DNA from: Mucilaginibacter saanensis
GTDB taxonomy: Bacteria; Bacteroidota; Bacteroidia; Sphingobacteriales; Sphingobacteriaceae
Assembly (NCBI RefSeq): GCF_014200575.1
Contig: NZ_JACHBZ010000010.1
Span: 135,565 to 199,564 of the forward strand
Direction of reading: 5' to 3'
DNA: 64,000 nt
Under the pieces are notes generated by a model. The model saw only the letters and a list, made by a program, of their open reading frames with translations, was not told where the DNA came from and did no database searches. Positions 17,579 through 25,906 of this stretch are shown here, piece by piece. Made by a program: the position numbers and the translations under genes. Within the stretch, counting starts at the first letter, position 1; every line of letters begins with the position of its first letter.

Positions 17579-18589
17579 TTAATTATAGTTTTTCTGATAA
17601 ATAGCCGGGGTGATACCTGTCCACCGTTTAAAGGTGCGGGTAAAGGCGCTTAGTTCATTATACCCCAGCATATAAGATATTTCCTTAACCGGGTATGAGC
17701 CTGCTTTTAAATAATTAATGGCCAGTGATTTCCGCGCTTCATCTGCCAGTTGCTGAAAGTTAATACCTTCCTCTTTTAATTTACGCTGCAGGGTACGCGA
17801 ACTGATATTGAAGTTGGCCGCAATATCCTCCAACGATACAATACCGAGATAAGAGTTTGCCAGCAAATAATTATAGATACGGTTTTTAAGGCTTTGCTTT
17901 TCGGCAGGTGCAGTTTTGGTTGGTGTTACCTTTTGCAGCAGTATACTTTGCAGTTCGTAATTGGCGGTTATAATACGTTCATTCCAATATTGCTGGTCAA
18001 ATGTAATGATGTTGGCGGCAGCTTCGGCAACTGGCTGGCAGCGCATCACACGCTCATACTCCGCCGGGTTATCAATTGCCCTGGCGTAGTGAATGCCGAG
18101 TGGTTTTATCTTTTTCAGCATCAGGCCATCCAATTCATGAATCACAAATACCATCAACAGGTCAAGCGTTTGTACAGCTGTAGCCGAGTTTTGCCACTCA
18201 GGACTATCCGGTATAAATGCCACAGAAAAAGTAGTACCGTGCTGCTTCACTTCAAGTTTAAAAGCCGTGGTTATTAAATGAGTTAACGATGCCGCTATGG
18301 TTAACGCACCACCAACGGTTTCGCTGCTTTTAATGATCTCGCCAACGATGCCCAGCGCTGACAGTTGCAACGACTCACCAAAGTGCAGGCCAAACAAACT
18401 ATCCTTACTTAAATGAATAGCGTTGAGCCACAAGTCGCCCACCTGTTTTGCTACAAGGGGCCGCGTTCCGGTTTGCAGTTCATCAATCGTAATGTTTGAT
18501 AAACGGCACAGGGTTTCGGGCGATATATCCCGTTGAGCAGCGTAAGCCAATAGCCCCATCAATAATTTTCTGAGCTGATCTTCCATCAT
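17579..18589 (-). CDS. AraC family transcriptional regulator
   Basis: This 336-residue regulator has an N-terminal ligand-binding region of the kind found in OruR/ArgR-like AraC proteins (about residues 15-200) and a C-terminal double helix-turn-helix (about 235-335). The latter is seen in LEDIAANFNISSRTLQRKLK and EISYMLGYNELSAFTRTFKRW. It is divergent from an NTF2-like gene at 18762. The spacer contains a short inverted repeat TACTGT-N9-ACAGTA (18599-18619), a possible operator. The effector is unknown. Confidence 0.9.
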   Translation of the reverse strand: MMEDQLRKLLMGLLAYAAQRDISPETLCRLSNITIDELQTGTRPLVAKQVGDLWLNAIHLSKDSLFGLHFGESLQLSALGIVGEIIKSSETVGGALTIAASLTHLITTAFKLEVKQHGTTFSVAFIPDSPEWQNSATAVQTLDLLMVFVIHELDGLMLKKIKPLGIHYARAIDNPAEYERVMRCQPVAEAAANIITFDQQYWNERIITANYELQSILLQKVTPTKTAPAEKQSLKNRIYNYLLANSYLGIVSLEDIAANFNISSRTLQRKLKEEGINFQQLADEARKSLAINYLKAGSYPVKEISYMLGYNELSAFTRTFKRWTGITPAIYQKNYN

Positions 18590-18761
18590 GTTTTTGATTA
18601 CTGTACTAAGGTAACAGTAGCAAATTGCTTTACAAAAGATTGGCGCAATGTGGTAAACAGATGTCGTGTAAAGGTAAGTTATACATGCTCCCTCCGGGCG
18701 ACCTTTGATTTATCAAAACGAAAGGAAATACCATGTTAATAACGCTTGAATTTACAAAACC

Positions 18762-19256
18762 ATGAAAGTTACCGGTATCCTGTGCCTGTTGGCTTTAGCA
18801 AGCTATAGCCACGCACAAACAACCTCTGCAATTAATAATCACTTAAAAACAAACAACATGAAAAACGAAGCTGAACAAGTAGTAACAGAATTTTTAAACG
18901 CCGTAAAAGTAGCAGATATTGAACAACTGAATGCCCTGCTGCACCCCGATGTAGAATGGAGCCAACCCGGCAACAGCCGCATATCAGGTATAAAACGCTC
19001 CAGTAACGAGGTATTTCAGATGGTGGGCAAAATGTTTGAGCTGTCTGCCAATACATTAAAACTTACCGATATCAAATCCATCTGCGTGAGCGGCAACAAG
19101 GTGGCCTGCCTGCTGCACTGGAACGCGGCCCAACCTGCCGGCGGCATCCTGGATGTAGACAACATTGACCTGTACACCGTTGAGGACGGCAAGATCACCA
19201 AAGTGGAGGTATTTACTGCTGATGAAACAAAGGAAGAAATGTTTTGGGGCGATTAA
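18762..19256 (+). CDS. NTF2-like (SnoaL-type) protein with putative signal peptide
   Basis: This 164-residue protein has a cone-shaped NTF2/SnoaL fold from about residue 33 on, recognised by VTEFLNAVKVADIEQLNALL, HPDVEWSQPG and the closing VEDGKITKVEVFTAD. The first 19 residues (ending SHAQ) look like a signal peptide, which is unusual for a SnoaL protein. An internal ATG at 18858 (MKNEAEQ) would give a cytosolic form of normal family length. It is divergent from an AraC gene. Its ligand or reaction is unknown. Confidence 0.8.
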   Translation: MKVTGILCLLALASYSHAQTTSAINNHLKTNNMKNEAEQVVTEFLNAVKVADIEQLNALLHPDVEWSQPGNSRISGIKRSSNEVFQMVGKMFELSANTLKLTDIKSICVSGNKVACLLHWNAAQPAGGILDVDNIDLYTVEDGKITKVEVFTADETKEEMFWGD

Positions 19257-19273
19257 AATCATTAAGTTTTCGT

Positions 19274-19309
19274 AAAAAGACAGGCGCATGTGATGCGCCT
19301 GTCTTTTTT
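19274..19309 (+). terminator. Rho-independent terminator of the NTF2-like gene
   Basis: AAAGACAGGCGCAT, loop GTG, ATGCGCCTGTCTTT form a perfect 14-bp stem followed by a T-run, 18 bp after the stop codon. Confidence 0.92.
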
Positions 19310-19339
19310 ACACATGAACAGTAAGCAACAAATAAGCTA

Positions 19340-19645
19340 TTACTGTTGCCCCTGCCATGATTTAAGCTCCTCGGCAATAAAATGATTCACCAGGTCGGTA
19401 TACATTTTTTCAATAGCATCAGGACTTAAGCCTTCTGCCTCCGCCCATGATCTTCTTTCGGCAAGCATTGCCTGAAACCGTGCGGGAGCAGCCACGTCTG
19501 TTGGGTTCTTTTTAAATTTTGCAGCCGCCTGTACATATTTAAAACGCTTACCTATCAACGCTATCACATCCCGGTCAATCTGGTCAATTTCTTGTCTGAT
19601 GTCTGCCATATCCAGGCATTCATCGGGTTGGTTATTAATGGCCAT
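19340..19645 (-). CDS. Chorismate mutase type II / isochorismate lyase-like protein
   Basis: This 101-residue all-helical protein resembles AroQ chorismate mutases and the PchB isochorismate pyruvate lyase. It shows DIRQEIDQIDRDVIALIGKR at the N-terminus, a lysine-rich helix (YVQAAAKFKKNPTDV), AAPARFQAMLAERRSWAE and a C-terminal helix with LVNHFIAEE. The context offers no salicylate or aromatic pathway genes, so which of the two reactions it performs cannot be decided; the APARF segment is more PchB-like. Confidence 0.82.
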   Translation of the reverse strand: MAINNQPDECLDMADIRQEIDQIDRDVIALIGKRFKYVQAAAKFKKNPTDVAAPARFQAMLAERRSWAEAEGLSPDAIEKMYTDLVNHFIAEELKSWQGQQ

Positions 19646-20015
19646 TTATAATAATAAAGGTTGGTTATAGTAAAATTTCTTTTTACTGATCAAGCCGTTG
19701 TCCCATTGCTGCACTGATATTTCTTTCCCATATCTGATCTTTTGATCCTCTTTATTGGTGATCGCCTATAAAAAGGCAGCGATGCATTATTTTACTACAG
19801 CTTTAAGTACTTAACAATGATTTGGCTAAAGCCACATAACACATTTTTAAACCGTGCCATGAATGGGACGGCAATGAATTTAAACTTATTATCTGTTTCA
19901 TTGCCGTTGGCTAAAGCCAACGGACAACATTGCATAAGCAGCGGCTTTAGCTAAATCAATGAGGTAATTTGTTTTCAGACGTCCACCTTATTTTTCAGCG
20001 TGCTCATGTTGCGCT
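19646..20015. repeat. Intergenic region with GGCTAAAGCC palindromes
   Basis: No gene is visible in this 370-bp spacer. It holds a hairpin CCGTTGGCTAAAGCCAACGG (19904-19923) and CGGCAATGAA (19869-19878) inverted at 19897-19906 (TTCATTGCCG). Related TTGGCTAAAGCCA (from about 19822) and GGCTTTAGCTAAA (from about 19942) lie nearby. It looks like a degraded family-specific intergenic repeat. Confidence 0.6.
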
Positions 20016-20504
20016 TTATAAGGCCATGTTTTCGGCGGTGGCAATTTGATAACGCGGTTCATGCAGGATAGGAAAATTGCAGGAGTTGGCAATGAAACAC
20101 ATTTTATTAGCCTCCTTGTGCAACTCATTAGCCCTGTCTATCATAGCCTGATCAGTAATGGTGATAACCGGCCTCAGCAGGATCAAGGTAAAACATCCGC
20201 TTCCGCTTTTGTTTTCAAGCATTACCCCTTCGGCGTTATCTGCATAAGCGGTTACCACAATATTGGCGGTAGTGCACAGGTGCAGGTACCAAAGCATGTG
20301 GCATGATGATACAGCTGCCACCAGCAAATCCTCCGGGCTATGTTTGGAGCCATCGCCCCTGAAATTTGGGTCTGATGAACCCGCAATTGGTTGTTTACCA
20401 TCAATAGTGATCTCATGACATCGCTCATAAGCCCGGTAATCTTTTGTTCCTTCACCTGTATTACCGGTCCAGGTGACGTTTGTTTGATAGTGATGATTTT
20501 TCAT
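20016..20504 (-). CDS. OsmC family peroxiredoxin-like protein
   Basis: OsmC-type proteins reduce organic hydroperoxides through two redox cysteines. This 162-residue protein has SPEDLLVAAVSSCHMLWYL with the first cysteine and CFIANSCNFPI with the second, matching the family pattern. It is cytoplasmic. It lies in a cluster of stress and detoxification genes but has its own spacing on both sides. Confidence 0.9.
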   Translation of the reverse strand: MKNHHYQTNVTWTGNTGEGTKDYRAYERCHEITIDGKQPIAGSSDPNFRGDGSKHSPEDLLVAAVSSCHMLWYLHLCTTANIVVTAYADNAEGVMLENKSGSGCFTLILLRPVITITDQAMIDRANELHKEANKMCFIANSCNFPILHEPRYQIATAENMAL

Positions 20505-20731
20505 AGATGTAATTTAAAAAGGGTTAACCGGTCCCAAAACCCGATTCCTGCTATTATTCATTTTTGGTAGCGCTGGCAAGCAGCATACAGGTGGCAGCCG
20601 TTAAACTACCCAGTACCGGGATGGTTAGTGTTTGTAATATTTACTGCCCGCAACGTATATACACCGGGCATTGGAAAAAACGTAACAAATTCAGCAGCAG
20701 TTGATGCAGCTTTTTATGCCTGGTGCATGCT
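20505..20731. other. Intergenic region with possible decayed minus-strand coding remnant
   Basis: On the minus strand, two short frames abut with a frame change. One reads AEFVTFFPMPGVYTLRAVN and the other TIPVLGSLTAATCMLLASAT before a stop at 20554. Together they look like the tail of a small membrane protein that has frameshifted. I cannot identify the family, and it may be chance. Confidence 0.25.
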
Positions 20732-21130
20732 TTAAGCCTTAATATGGTTCAGGTTCTGAATTTTACCATCACCAAATGACCAATTCTCTTTGCCTCCGTT
20801 TTCAACCAGGATAATGATCACATCACTAATCAGAACCGGCGTTTCTGCAGCTATACGGCTGGCAATGGAGGCATATAGTTTTTCTTTTTGCTCATAACTC
20901 CGGCCCGAGCCTGCGGTTATTTGTACATAAACCATATCGCCGCTATGCGCTATTCCCAGATAGTTTTCGGGATAGTATAGCTGGGTTTTTTCCAGTTCTT
21001 CAATAACATGAAAGTAATCATCAAGGGGCACATTAAACTCATCCATCAGGGATTGATGCACCGCTTTTGATATTTTATCCTTCGTGTCTGACGGTAATGT
21101 CTTCAACAAGCTTATTCGTACAAAAGGCAT
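20732..21130 (-). CDS. Tautomerase family protein
   Basis: This 132-residue protein begins Met-Pro, leaving after methionine removal the N-terminal proline that acts as catalytic base in the 4-oxalocrotonate tautomerase superfamily. It continues with two beta-alpha-beta-like halves (MPFVRISLLKTLPSDTKDKI and MVYVQITAGSGRSYEQKEKL), the length of two fused short units. The substrate is unknown. Confidence 0.85.
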   Translation of the reverse strand: MPFVRISLLKTLPSDTKDKISKAVHQSLMDEFNVPLDDYFHVIEELEKTQLYYPENYLGIAHSGDMVYVQITAGSGRSYEQKEKLYASIASRIAAETPVLISDVIIILVENGGKENWSFGDGKIQNLNHIKA

Positions 21131-21215
21131 AAAACTAAATTATATAATAAATATTAATCAGCTTAATCTGGATAAGATTTTTAGCATTTTGTTACTTGTT
21201 GATGACATAATTTTA

Positions 21216-22241
21216 TCAATTTAGCGTGATAATTACCTTGCCAAGTTGTGTACCAGCTGCCACATATTTGTAAGCTTCTTTTACCTGTTTAAACGTATAA
21301 ATTTTATCAATAACAGGTTTTATATTCCAGGCCTCTATTGCACGGTTCATGGCTTCAAAACTGCGGCGGCTCCCTACAAAAACCGGCCGGATATTGATCA
21401 ACTTAACAAACACGGTACCCAGCATACTTTTTAACATCACCTGCGAATTATTAACAACCCCGGCGCTGCTTACCAAAGTAATTTCGGCCCCAAAGGCGGC
21501 GGCCTTAACAGATTGTTCAAAAGTATCTATACCACCGGTTTCAATTACCCGGCTAACGCCGCGGCCTCCGGTAAGCTCCTTTACACGGGTATGCCAGTCG
21601 GGATCATCGATATAATTAATTACTTCATCGGCACCTAAGGCACGCAGGGCATTAAACTTTGAGTTTTTTGAGGTAAGCGCAATCACACGTGCACCTATCA
21701 TTTTGGCAAACTGAACGGCAAATACGGCAACCCCGCCGCTGCCTATGGTCAGTACCGTATCGCCGGCCAAAACCGGGCGTGGCCCTGTTAACGCCGACCA
21801 CGCCGTTAGCGCCGCGCATGGCAGGGTAGCCGCTTCTTCCCAGGTTAAGTTTGCGGGGATCTTAACCAGCCACTCCTCATTAAGCACTACGTATTCGGCA
21901 AGCATACCGTCAAGCGTACAGCCTAACTGATCGGCAATGTCCATATCTATTTGTCCATCGCGCCAGTTGGCAAAGTAATTTCCTGCAACGCGGTCGCCGG
22001 TTTTAAAACGGACAACACTTGCCCCCGTGGTTACTACCTCGCCAACACCCTCACTTAACGGAATGATGCCTTGCCTTGGTGGCAGCGGATATACCTGGTT
22101 CAGGATATAAATATCGCGCCGGGCAATAGATACTGCCTTTATTTTTACTAAAACCTGGTTAGGGCCAGGGTTTGGTACCGGGCTTTCGGTTAATATAATA
22201 CCGTCTGCCGATCCAAATTTTTCAAGAATATAAGGTTTCAT
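21216..22241 (-). CDS. Zinc-type alcohol dehydrogenase / quinone oxidoreductase family protein
   Basis: This 341-residue medium-chain dehydrogenase/reductase has the GroES-like domain (PGPNQVLVKIKAVSI, IIPLSEGVGEVVTTG) and a Rossmann domain with GSGGVAVFAVQFAKMIGARV (about residues 170-190) and a GADEVINY nucleotide-binding segment. It uses NAD(P)H on alcohols, aldehydes or quinones. The start at 22241 (MKPYILEKFG) is preferred over an in-frame upstream codon at 22295. It is followed on the same strand by the tautomerase gene and preceded by the lactonase-like gene. Confidence 0.88.
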   Translation of the reverse strand: MKPYILEKFGSADGIILTESPVPNPGPNQVLVKIKAVSIARRDIYILNQVYPLPPRQGIIPLSEGVGEVVTTGASVVRFKTGDRVAGNYFANWRDGQIDMDIADQLGCTLDGMLAEYVVLNEEWLVKIPANLTWEEAATLPCAALTAWSALTGPRPVLAGDTVLTIGSGGVAVFAVQFAKMIGARVIALTSKNSKFNALRALGADEVINYIDDPDWHTRVKELTGGRGVSRVIETGGIDTFEQSVKAAAFGAEITLVSSAGVVNNSQVMLKSMLGTVFVKLINIRPVFVGSRRSFEAMNRAIEAWNIKPVIDKIYTFKQVKEAYKYVAAGTQLGKVIITLN

Positions 22242-22344
22242 GATGGTTATGTTTTGCTGATGTAAACCTACCCCGGCAACATCAGCAAACAACAACCATT
22301 TCGCGACAGCTCATTACCTTTTTACGACAAATAACCTGTAGGTA

Positions 22345-23115
22345 TCAATAAAACTCAGGATAAACTTTTACCGTTTCGGCCTGCCTGGCATCGTGGCCAT
22401 AAAAAACTGTGGCCTTATACTGCTCTGCGATAGCCTGTACCTTACTTAATGATACCGCAGCAGTTTCAGGGTCGACCGCAAAGTAGGGAACCTGGTGTTT
22501 AAAAATGCCTTCGGTAAGCGCTACATCAATACAAAGCAATATATAGCCGGTATCCGCCGTATTAATTAATATAGACTGGTGCCCGGGTGAGTGACCAGGG
22601 GTGTAAATCAACCTGATGTTATCGCAAAGCTGATAGTCGCCATCAATAACCTGGTAGTTCAGATCTTTGATCCTACATTCTGCCGGAGAGTAATCTTCAT
22701 TATCCAGCATCGGCAGCTCATTTTTTTGTACCAGCACAGGCGTATGTTTAAAGTATTTATGCCCGCCGGAATGGTCGCAATGGAAATGCGTAGATATTAC
22801 CAGTTTAACATCTTCCGGCCTATAGCCTGCGCTCTTAAGCAAATGGGGTATCCGGTGTTCCTCATTCATGTACAGGTACAAAAGCCCTTCCATTGGCGTA
22901 CCATCATAATAATTGGGGTTGTTCAGGAAAACCTCGTCTAAACCGGTATCAATCAAGATCAAACCGTCGGTAGTATCCAGTAAATAAATAAAAAGCGGGG
23001 AATGCACCATACTGGGATTATCGGCTCCGAGATCGGTGTTAATAAAATACTCCCTTACCATACCATGCCCCGCAGGCAATAAGTATAATTTGTTTACTAT
23101 AAGTTGCTTATTCAT
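22345..23115 (-). CDS. N-acyl-homoserine-lactonase-like metallo-beta-lactamase-fold hydrolase
   Basis: This 256-residue protein has the dinuclear metal motif HFHCDH (His110, His112, Asp114, His115), the TPGHSPGHQ motif, the bridging Asp in CIDVAL (Asp197) and a late YGHDA histidine (His241). Its length and motif spacing resemble AiiA/AttM-type lactonases that open the lactone ring of acyl-homoserine lactone signals. No acyl-HLS synthase or receptor gene is nearby, so quorum quenching is an inference; other lactones could be the substrate. Confidence 0.85.
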   Translation of the reverse strand: MNKQLIVNKLYLLPAGHGMVREYFINTDLGADNPSMVHSPLFIYLLDTTDGLILIDTGLDEVFLNNPNYYDGTPMEGLLYLYMNEEHRIPHLLKSAGYRPEDVKLVISTHFHCDHSGGHKYFKHTPVLVQKNELPMLDNEDYSPAECRIKDLNYQVIDGDYQLCDNIRLIYTPGHSPGHQSILINTADTGYILLCIDVALTEGIFKHQVPYFAVDPETAAVSLSKVQAIAEQYKATVFYGHDARQAETVKVYPEFY

Positions 23116-23127
23116 TTTATATATTCG

Positions 23128-23223
23128 TTAAAACCCGAACAGCACTTTTCCTTCTTTTTTATTTTCAACGGCCGCTTTTACAGCCTCTTTATAACTATCA
23201 AGCGGATAACTTGCCGCAACCTT
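23128..23223 (-). pseudogene. C-terminal remnant of a zinc-binding dehydrogenase
   Basis: On the minus strand a 31-codon open stretch (KVAASYPLDSYKEAVKAAVE then NKKEGKVLFGF) ends in TAA at 23128. It matches the conserved tail of NADPH:quinone oxidoreductase/alcohol dehydrogenase proteins. It is preceded directly by an in-frame TGA and has no start codon. The rest of the gene is absent, the aldo/keto reductase gene ending 16 bp away. It looks like a deletion scar. Confidence 0.65.
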
Positions 23224-23239
23224 TCATGATTATTCTTTA

Positions 23240-24247
23240 TTACAGGTTGGTCATCTTCAAAGATGCATCGTTATAGCGCTGACCGGTATCGGGATATTTT
23301 AATAATAATGCGCTAAACTCCTGCAAATCGGCAGCTGATAGTTTTACATCTACCGCACCGGCATTTTCCTGCAGATACCTGCGTTTTTTAGTGCCGGGGA
23401 TAGGTATAATATCATTACCCTGCGCCAACACCCAGGCCAGTGCCAATTGTGCCGGACTTACATTTTTCTGTGCTGCAAAAACGGCAAAAGCATTGGCCAG
23501 CTTTTGATTATTATCCCAGTTATCATCACTAAAGCGGGGCAGCGTTCTGCGAAAATCATCAGCCGCCAGGTTGTCTTTACTAACCGTGTTGGTCACCAAA
23601 CCACGCGCAAGCGGGCTATAAGGCACCAATGATATTTTCAGCTCGCGTAAAACAGGCAGTATGTCGTTTTCCACATCGCGTGTTAATAAGGAGTATTCGC
23701 TTTGCAGAGCCGCTATCGGGTGTACCGCATGTGCCTTACGGATACTGGCAGCAGACGCCTCTGATAAACCCAGGTAACGCACTTTACCTTCCTTCACCAA
23801 TTCTGCCATGGCACCAACCATTTCCTCAACCGGCACATTTGGATCAATACGGTGCGCATAGTACAGATCTATGGTATCAATGCCGAGGCGTTTCAAACTT
23901 TTTTCAACAGCATTTTTAATATGTACCGGTGAACCATCGAAGTATACATTTGATGTACCGCTACCCATGTAAGGAGCATTTTCATCACGTACCCTGAAGC
24001 CAAACTTAGTGGCTATAAATACCTTATCGCGGTTGGCTTTAAGTACCTTGGCAATCAGTTCTTCGTTTTTGCCGTTGGCATACATATCTGCAGTATCCCA
24101 AAAGTTAATCCCCAGGTCAAGGGCCAGGTTAAGGGTGGCTATAGATTCATCATTGTCAACCGGGCCATAAGCAAAGCTCATACCCATGCAGCCCAAACCA
24201 ATGGCTGATAGCTTTTCGCCGGTGTTTCCTAAATTTCTGTATTCCAT
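23240..24247 (-). CDS. Aldo/keto reductase
   Basis: This 335-residue (alpha/beta)8-barrel NADPH-dependent oxidoreductase carries the catalytic tetrad: Asp and Tyr in [17 protein letters not shown], Lys in FIATKFGF and His in [10 protein letters not shown]. The C-terminal [14 protein letters not shown] is the usual coenzyme-binding region. The start at 24247 ([10 protein letters not shown]) fits the family; an earlier in-frame codon at 24271 would add eight residues. The AraC gene immediately upstream on the same strand shares an exact 16-bp sequence with this gene's upstream region and is probably its regulator. Confidence 0.93.
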   Translation of the reverse strand: MEYRNLGNTGEKLSAIGLGCMGMSFAYGPVDNDESIATLNLALDLGINFWDTADMYANGKNEELIAKVLKANRDKVFIATKFGFRVRDENAPYMGSGTSNVYFDGSPVHIKNAVEKSLKRLGIDTIDLYYAHRIDPNVPVEEMVGAMAELVKEGKVRYLGLSEASAASIRKAHAVHPIAALQSEYSLLTRDVENDILPVLRELKISLVPYSPLARGLVTNTVSKDNLAADDFRRTLPRFSDDNWDNNQKLANAFAVFAAQKNVSPAQLALAWVLAQGNDIIPIPGTKKRRYLQENAGAVDVKLSAADLQEFSALLLKYPDTGQRYNDASLKMTNL

Positions 24248-24320
24248 AAGTTTTATGTTTTTGTTATACAAATATATTGCGCTTAAACACAGGCCTGATT
24301 ACACTTATCAAACCAAAAAC

Positions 24321-24336
24321 TATAAAATTCAAACAA
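24321..24336. promoter_or_regulatory. Shared 16-bp site, copy upstream of the aldo/keto reductase
   Basis: The sequence TATAAAATTCAAACAA occurs here, 74-89 bp before the aldo/keto reductase ATG, and again at 25249-25264 upstream of the AraC gene. An exact 16-base match in the two control regions suggests a binding site for that AraC protein. Confidence 0.5.
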
Positions 24337-25239
24337 TTAAACCCGGAAAGCCTTTGGATTAAGCGCTGTTTGCTTTTTAAAAAAGTTGTTAAAATAGGCA
24401 GGATATTCAAAACCCAGGCTATAAGCAATATCGGCTATATTCCAGTCGGTATGCCTTAGCAGTGCTTTTGCTTCATTGGCTACCCGCTCGGCAATGTGTG
24501 TGCTGGTAGTTTTGCCCGTAATTTCCTTAACAGCCCGGTTAAGGTGATTTACGTGCACCGATAAGCGGCCGGCGTAATCGGCAGCCGTTTTGAGCTTTAG
24601 CGCATAATTGGGTGAGTCAATAGGAAATTGCCGCTCCAGGAGTTCCATAAACAAGGTAGCAATACGCGATGAAGCATTGCTGTGTTTAAAAAAGGTATCG
24701 GCAGGTTTCAGCTTCAGTGCCTCGTGAACAATAAGGTTAACGTAATTACGCAGCAGGTCATATTTATACATATAATCTGTATCTATTTCGCTGAGCATTT
24801 TGCAAAATATATCGCTGATGGTTTTAACCTGCTCATCATTAACAAAATAAACCGGGCTGCCGCCCACCTTAAATAGCGGCGAATCAATAAAACTTTCGCT
24901 GCGGTTATTGCTGCTGATGAAGTCTTCGGTAAACAGGAAAAAATAACCGGTTTGCTTCACTGGCGCCGCCTCCCATGAATACGGGATGGTTGGGTTTGAA
25001 AACACCAGGGCACACTTGTCAAAGCTAATACCTTTATCGGCATAGTATAAGGTACCGCCGCCAATGCTCAGGGATATTTTATAAAAATCACGACGATGAT
25101 AATTCGTAACGTCATGGCAAACCTCGCCACGGGGATATACGTTAAAATGTCCGGCACCACGCTGGTTGCTCCCCAAAGGCATCATTTTCATGCCGGGGTG
25201 CCCTTCATAAAAATCTTCAAGTGTTTCGGTTGGATGCAT
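24337..25239 (-). CDS. AraC family transcriptional regulator
   Basis: This 300-residue regulator has an N-terminal cupin-like ligand domain (ISFDKCALVFSNPTIPYSWE, about residues 65-85) and a C-terminal AraC double helix-turn-helix. The latter shows ADYAGRLSVHVNHLNRAVKEI and ADIAYSLGFEYPAYFNNFFKKQ (about residues 205-295). I chose the ATG at 25239; the frame opens with a TTG at 25260. It lies 89 bp upstream of an aldo/keto reductase gene on the same strand, a frequent AraC-target arrangement. A repeated 16-bp site supports autoregulation and target control. Confidence 0.9.
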   Translation of the reverse strand: MHPTETLEDFYEGHPGMKMMPLGSNQRGAGHFNVYPRGEVCHDVTNYHRRDFYKISLSIGGGTLYYADKGISFDKCALVFSNPTIPYSWEAAPVKQTGYFFLFTEDFISSNNRSESFIDSPLFKVGGSPVYFVNDEQVKTISDIFCKMLSEIDTDYMYKYDLLRNYVNLIVHEALKLKPADTFFKHSNASSRIATLFMELLERQFPIDSPNYALKLKTAADYAGRLSVHVNHLNRAVKEITGKTTSTHIAERVANEAKALLRHTDWNIADIAYSLGFEYPAYFNNFFKKQTALNPKAFRV

Positions 25240-25248
25240 AATCAAAGT

Positions 25249-25264
25249 TATAAAATTCAAACAA
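25249..25264. promoter_or_regulatory. Shared 16-bp site, copy upstream of the AraC gene
   Basis: TATAAAATTCAAACAA lies 10-25 bp before the AraC ATG and overlaps TAACTTTG on the minus strand (25250-25243), which fits the Bacteroidota -7 element. Binding here would block transcription, consistent with autoregulation. Confidence 0.5.
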
Positions 25265-25314
25265 GCACAAGTGTGCCTATAGCTACTATAACGCTGTTAA
25301 CATTAATCTTTACA

Positions 25315-25767
25315 TTATGATTGCAACTTTTTTAGCCGGTCTTTGGCTTTTTGCGGCAGGTATAAATTGCCGGTTTGCTTGTCGTAGTTTAGTTTAAGAT
25401 GGGTAACTAACCAGGTACCGTTTTGCTTTTCAAGACTGGAGTGGTAAGTTCCCGAAATTGTCCATACCTCGTCATCAATAAAATGATCGGCTTTCCCTAC
25501 GTAATCCACATCGGCCTGGCTGCCGTGAAGTTTTACTCTGAACTCCGAAACCTGGTGGTTAGTGCTATCAAAACCTGGCAAAAAGCATGCCCAGGTATTG
25601 GTAATTTGTTCGGGAGTTTGTACAGATGGCTCCCCTCCCACCATTGATGTATAGTCCAGCAAAACATTTTCTGCCATTACGCTTTGCACTGATTTCCAGT
25701 CACGGGCATCAACACTTTTAAATAAAATTGTAATTGCTTGTATTATTTTATTGCCTTCCATGCCCAT
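25315..25767 (-). CDS. NTF2-like (SnoaL-type) protein
   Basis: This 150-residue cytosolic protein has the SnoaL/NTF2 pattern: an N-terminal helix IIQAITILFKSVDARDWKSV, VMAENVLLDYTSMVGG, a central WACFLPGFD motif and the strand TWLVTHLKLNY. It may be an enzyme or a ligand-binding protein of the polyketide-cyclase-like group. It stands upstream of the AraC gene on the same strand, about 75 bp away. The exact role is unknown. Confidence 0.82.
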   Translation of the reverse strand: MGMEGNKIIQAITILFKSVDARDWKSVQSVMAENVLLDYTSMVGGEPSVQTPEQITNTWACFLPGFDSTNHQVSEFRVKLHGSQADVDYVGKADHFIDDEVWTISGTYHSSLEKQNGTWLVTHLKLNYDKQTGNLYLPQKAKDRLKKLQS

Positions 25768-25906
25768 TTAGATGTCAAGATACTTAATTTGTTTCAAACT
25801 TAAGCCTAATTAATTAAGAATTAATTGATCTAAGGCATATTATTCCATGCAATTCCGGGGCTTAAGGTCAATAAATTTTATATTAGTGCACCGTAATGAT
25901 ACAACT

